64,000 nucleotides of DNA, taken from positions 11,440,001-11,504,000 of the forward strand of contig NC_092573.1 of NCBI RefSeq assembly GCF_037975245.1. The letters run 5' to 3'. The position numbers were made by a program, and so were the translations under genes. The notes under the pieces are model-generated. The model made no database searches. It saw only the letters and a list, made by a program, of their open reading frames with translations, and had not been told where the DNA came from. Below, in pieces: positions 62,620 through 64,000 of this stretch (its first letter is position 1; every line of letters starts with the position of its first letter). This DNA is from Apostichopus japonicus. Taxonomy: Eukaryota; Echinodermata; Holothuroidea; Aspidochirotida; Stichopodidae.

Positions 62620-62708
62620 GTTATATGAGGTGAGGGAGTACGCGCTGTGAATTCCCCAAACCTTAACCGGTTTGTGAATTAACGAGCGACGTACTCACCT
62701 CATATAAC
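62612..62708 (+). repeat. DIRS internal complementary region
   Basis: The left half, 62612-62652 (41 bp), is the exact reverse complement of the left end of the element (from 57060). The right half, 62653-62708 (56 bp), is the reverse complement of the right end (63184 back to 63129). The two halves meet as GTGAAT|TCCCC, the junction expected if the two ends were joined in a circle. In the DIRS model this region serves as the splint for circularising cDNA. Confidence 0.96.
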
Positions 62709-63048
62709 ATCCCGACCCGCCTCCCCACTATGGGGGACCTCGCGGACGGAACCATACAACCACGTCGGATACCCTCCTCGGATACTAGGGGAACTGGCCA
62801 CGCAGATATGACCATGTGTCGGCCTTTCCCCCCAGGAATTTTCGAGGGATGTCGTGGGGTCCCGCCTACACCCACCGACGACCCACTCTGGACCCACTTC
62901 GGGCCCACTCAGGACCCACCTGTCACCCACACCAGCCCACCTAGGGCCTCTTCAGGTGAGAATGTTTTTGGTTGTATCCTCGGGGTTTCCGCCCCTTGGT
63001 CGATCCTCTCCCCCTTCTCCGTCCGGTGCCGCACCATTGCGGCCTGGA
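62709..63048 (+). other. DIRS 3' non-coding region
   Basis: GC-rich, about 340 bp between the internal complementary region and the right repeat. It has several CCCAC/GGACCCAC words and no recognised domain. Open frames here are not supported. Confidence 0.8.
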
Positions 63049-63143
63049 AATTACGGAAGGGAGATGGCCACACTTACATACAGACAAATTGCCAGATGCT
63101 AGAGCGAGGTTAATACGGTAATGCATAGGTTATATGAGGTGAG
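63049..63143 (-). repeat. DIRS right inverted terminal repeat (95 bp)
   Basis: Reverse complement of 57078-57172. The outer 41 bp (63144-63184, ending GGTTTGGGGA) are specific to the right end and are copied in the internal complementary region. Confidence 0.93.
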
Positions 63144-63184
63144 TACGTCGCTCGTTAATTCACAAACCGGTTAAGGTTTGGGGA

Positions 63185-63381
63185 TTTAGCTGGTTTAGTT
63201 GATTTGAAGGGATATTTAACCAAACATGTACCTCAAAATAACACTCATTTAGCTGGTTAAGTTGATTTGAAGGGGTATTAACCAAACATTTACCTCAAAT
63301 TATTATCCAAGTTAATTATTTATAAACTAAAGTAGCTGGTTTAGTTGATTTGAAGGGGTATTAACCAAACTTGTACCTCAA
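63185..63381. repeat. 60-bp satellite, right part
   Basis: Resumes with TTTAGCTGGTTTAGTTGATT directly after the DIRS element and continues for about three units, including one with the TTATTATCCAAGTTAATTAT variant, before ending at CCTCAAAAAG. Confidence 0.95.
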
Positions 63382-64000
63382 AAAGAGAAATATGGGAGGT
63401 GAGCATTTAACCTAAATCGTTAGTTTGTTGAATTAATGTGGTCACAGATGATTGAAAGTCTTGAGGTCTGTTTTCTCTGTAAACAAGCATTTAATTAACA
63501 TTGCATGAATCTATAGACCCATCAAAATTATGAGAGAAGAGGTACAGGTACTTAATAAATTTAACATGTACAATGTACTTTGTATAAAAGAAATTGTAAG
63601 AGCCAATATAAACATCTCCAACAGGATGATCAATTGTGCAATAACCGGTGCTGTGGCTGAAAATCCTTCTGTGATTTTGAAACATTCATTCTTCTAAGGA
63701 TACAGAGAATTTAGAAATTTGGTCTTTTTCTGTTCCCTGAAACGAGACCTCAATGCAGGGTCACATGTGTTCAATCTGGTCGTTTATCTCCATTAGTATT
63801 TGGAGAAGAATTGTCAGTTTTTGCATCGATACACTTGCTTTCTCTCATCGAGAAAAAAGGACACACTAACAAGTTGAGTCTGTCCAGACTGATCCAGAGA
63901 TCATAAAATCAGAAAGCAAATTTATACTTGAAACACACCAGCTTTGTAATCCACATTTTGAAAAGGATTTCAGCTTTTGATACATATATAAATACAGTAA
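63382..64000. other. Intronic DNA, nothing recognised
   Basis: AT-rich. ACCGGTGCTGTGG at 63645 resembles the start of SINE family B, but no A or B box follows. No YTHDC2 exon seen. Confidence 0.5.

Larger units (their letters stand above)
57060..63184 (+). mobile_element. Complete DIRS-type tyrosine-recombinase retrotransposon, 6125 bp
   Basis: It contains Gag-like, RT/RNase H/methyltransferase and tyrosine recombinase frames in DIRS order, inverted terminal repeats and an internal complementary region. All frames and catalytic motifs are intact. No target-site duplication is present. Left of the element the host reads CACTCA and right of it TTTAGC; the uninterrupted host sequence CACTCATTTAGC survives twice in the satellite. 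The element is clearly richer in G+C than its surroundings. By family knowledge, it is copied to cDNA, closed into a circle with help of the internal region, and integrated by the recombinase. Similar elements are known from echinoderms, fish and slime moulds. Confidence 0.96.

Noticed and set aside
63645-63657. Third copy of SINE family B
   Set aside because: Only 13 bp (ACCGGTGCTGTGG) match and no A or B box follows.

Overview
The window looks like a piece of an AT-rich metazoan genome. The few coding exons are short, separated by kilobases, and bounded by canonical GT-AG splice sites. The intergenic and intronic DNA is full of minisatellites, microsatellites, tRNA-derived SINEs and small hAT-type elements. 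A GnRH/corazonin/AKH-type receptor exon and a YTHDC2 orthologue point to a bilaterian. The DIRS retrotransposon, the CAGGGGCGTAGCC-type MITEs and frequent TAGGCCTA words would suit a marine invertebrate deuterostome such as an echinoderm, but the species assignment is inference.

Layout. Positions 1-20500 hold no gene I can support. They contain a 30-bp minisatellite (1-790), hAT-type MITEs at 3780-4422 and 8650-8944 (the second inserted inside a tRNA-derived SINE), SINE copies at 5261-5484 and 6561-6655, a 199-bp duplication rich in CCGAGGAC words (12712-13105) and a perfect 28-bp hairpin flanked by direct repeats (15982-16023). The first coding exon of a class A receptor lies on the minus strand at 20522-21013 and runs from the ATG to the end of TM4. 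Its remaining exons were not found.

A YTHDC2 orthologue (meiotic m6A-reader RNA helicase) is on the plus strand. Three consecutive coding exons at 37919-38015, 42032-42122 and 44935-45128 encode the N-terminus and the R3H domain. The helicase, ankyrin and YTH parts must lie beyond the window. Everything from 45129 to 64000 is therefore probably one very large intron. It carries two hAT-type MITEs (51974-52335 and 52563-52932), a 70-bp tandem array (53489-54115), a 60-bp satellite with higher-order structure (55552-57059 and 63185-63381) and, inserted in that satellite, a complete 6125-bp DIRS-type tyrosine-recombinase retrotransposon (57060-63184).

The DIRS element is the clearest biological system here. 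It has a Gag-like ORF1, an ORF2 with reverse transcriptase, RNase H and Dam-like methyltransferase domains, and an ORF3 ending in a tyrosine recombinase. It also has inverted terminal repeats and an internal complementary region whose two halves match the two ends and meet at the predicted circle junction. It inserted without a target-site duplication, and uninterrupted copies of the target remain in the neighbouring satellite. All motifs and frames are intact, so it may be young or active.

Upstream of the YTHDC2 exons is a second, unfamiliar structure at 29450-34300. It is a 4.85-kb segment bounded by 23-bp perfect inverted repeats, with two subterminal clusters of a 14-bp motif, GTGATGTCCGAAAC. 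There are twelve copies, mostly in pairs, and the pairs recur at about 192-195 bp or twice that. I read it as a non-autonomous DNA transposon of a family I do not recognise.
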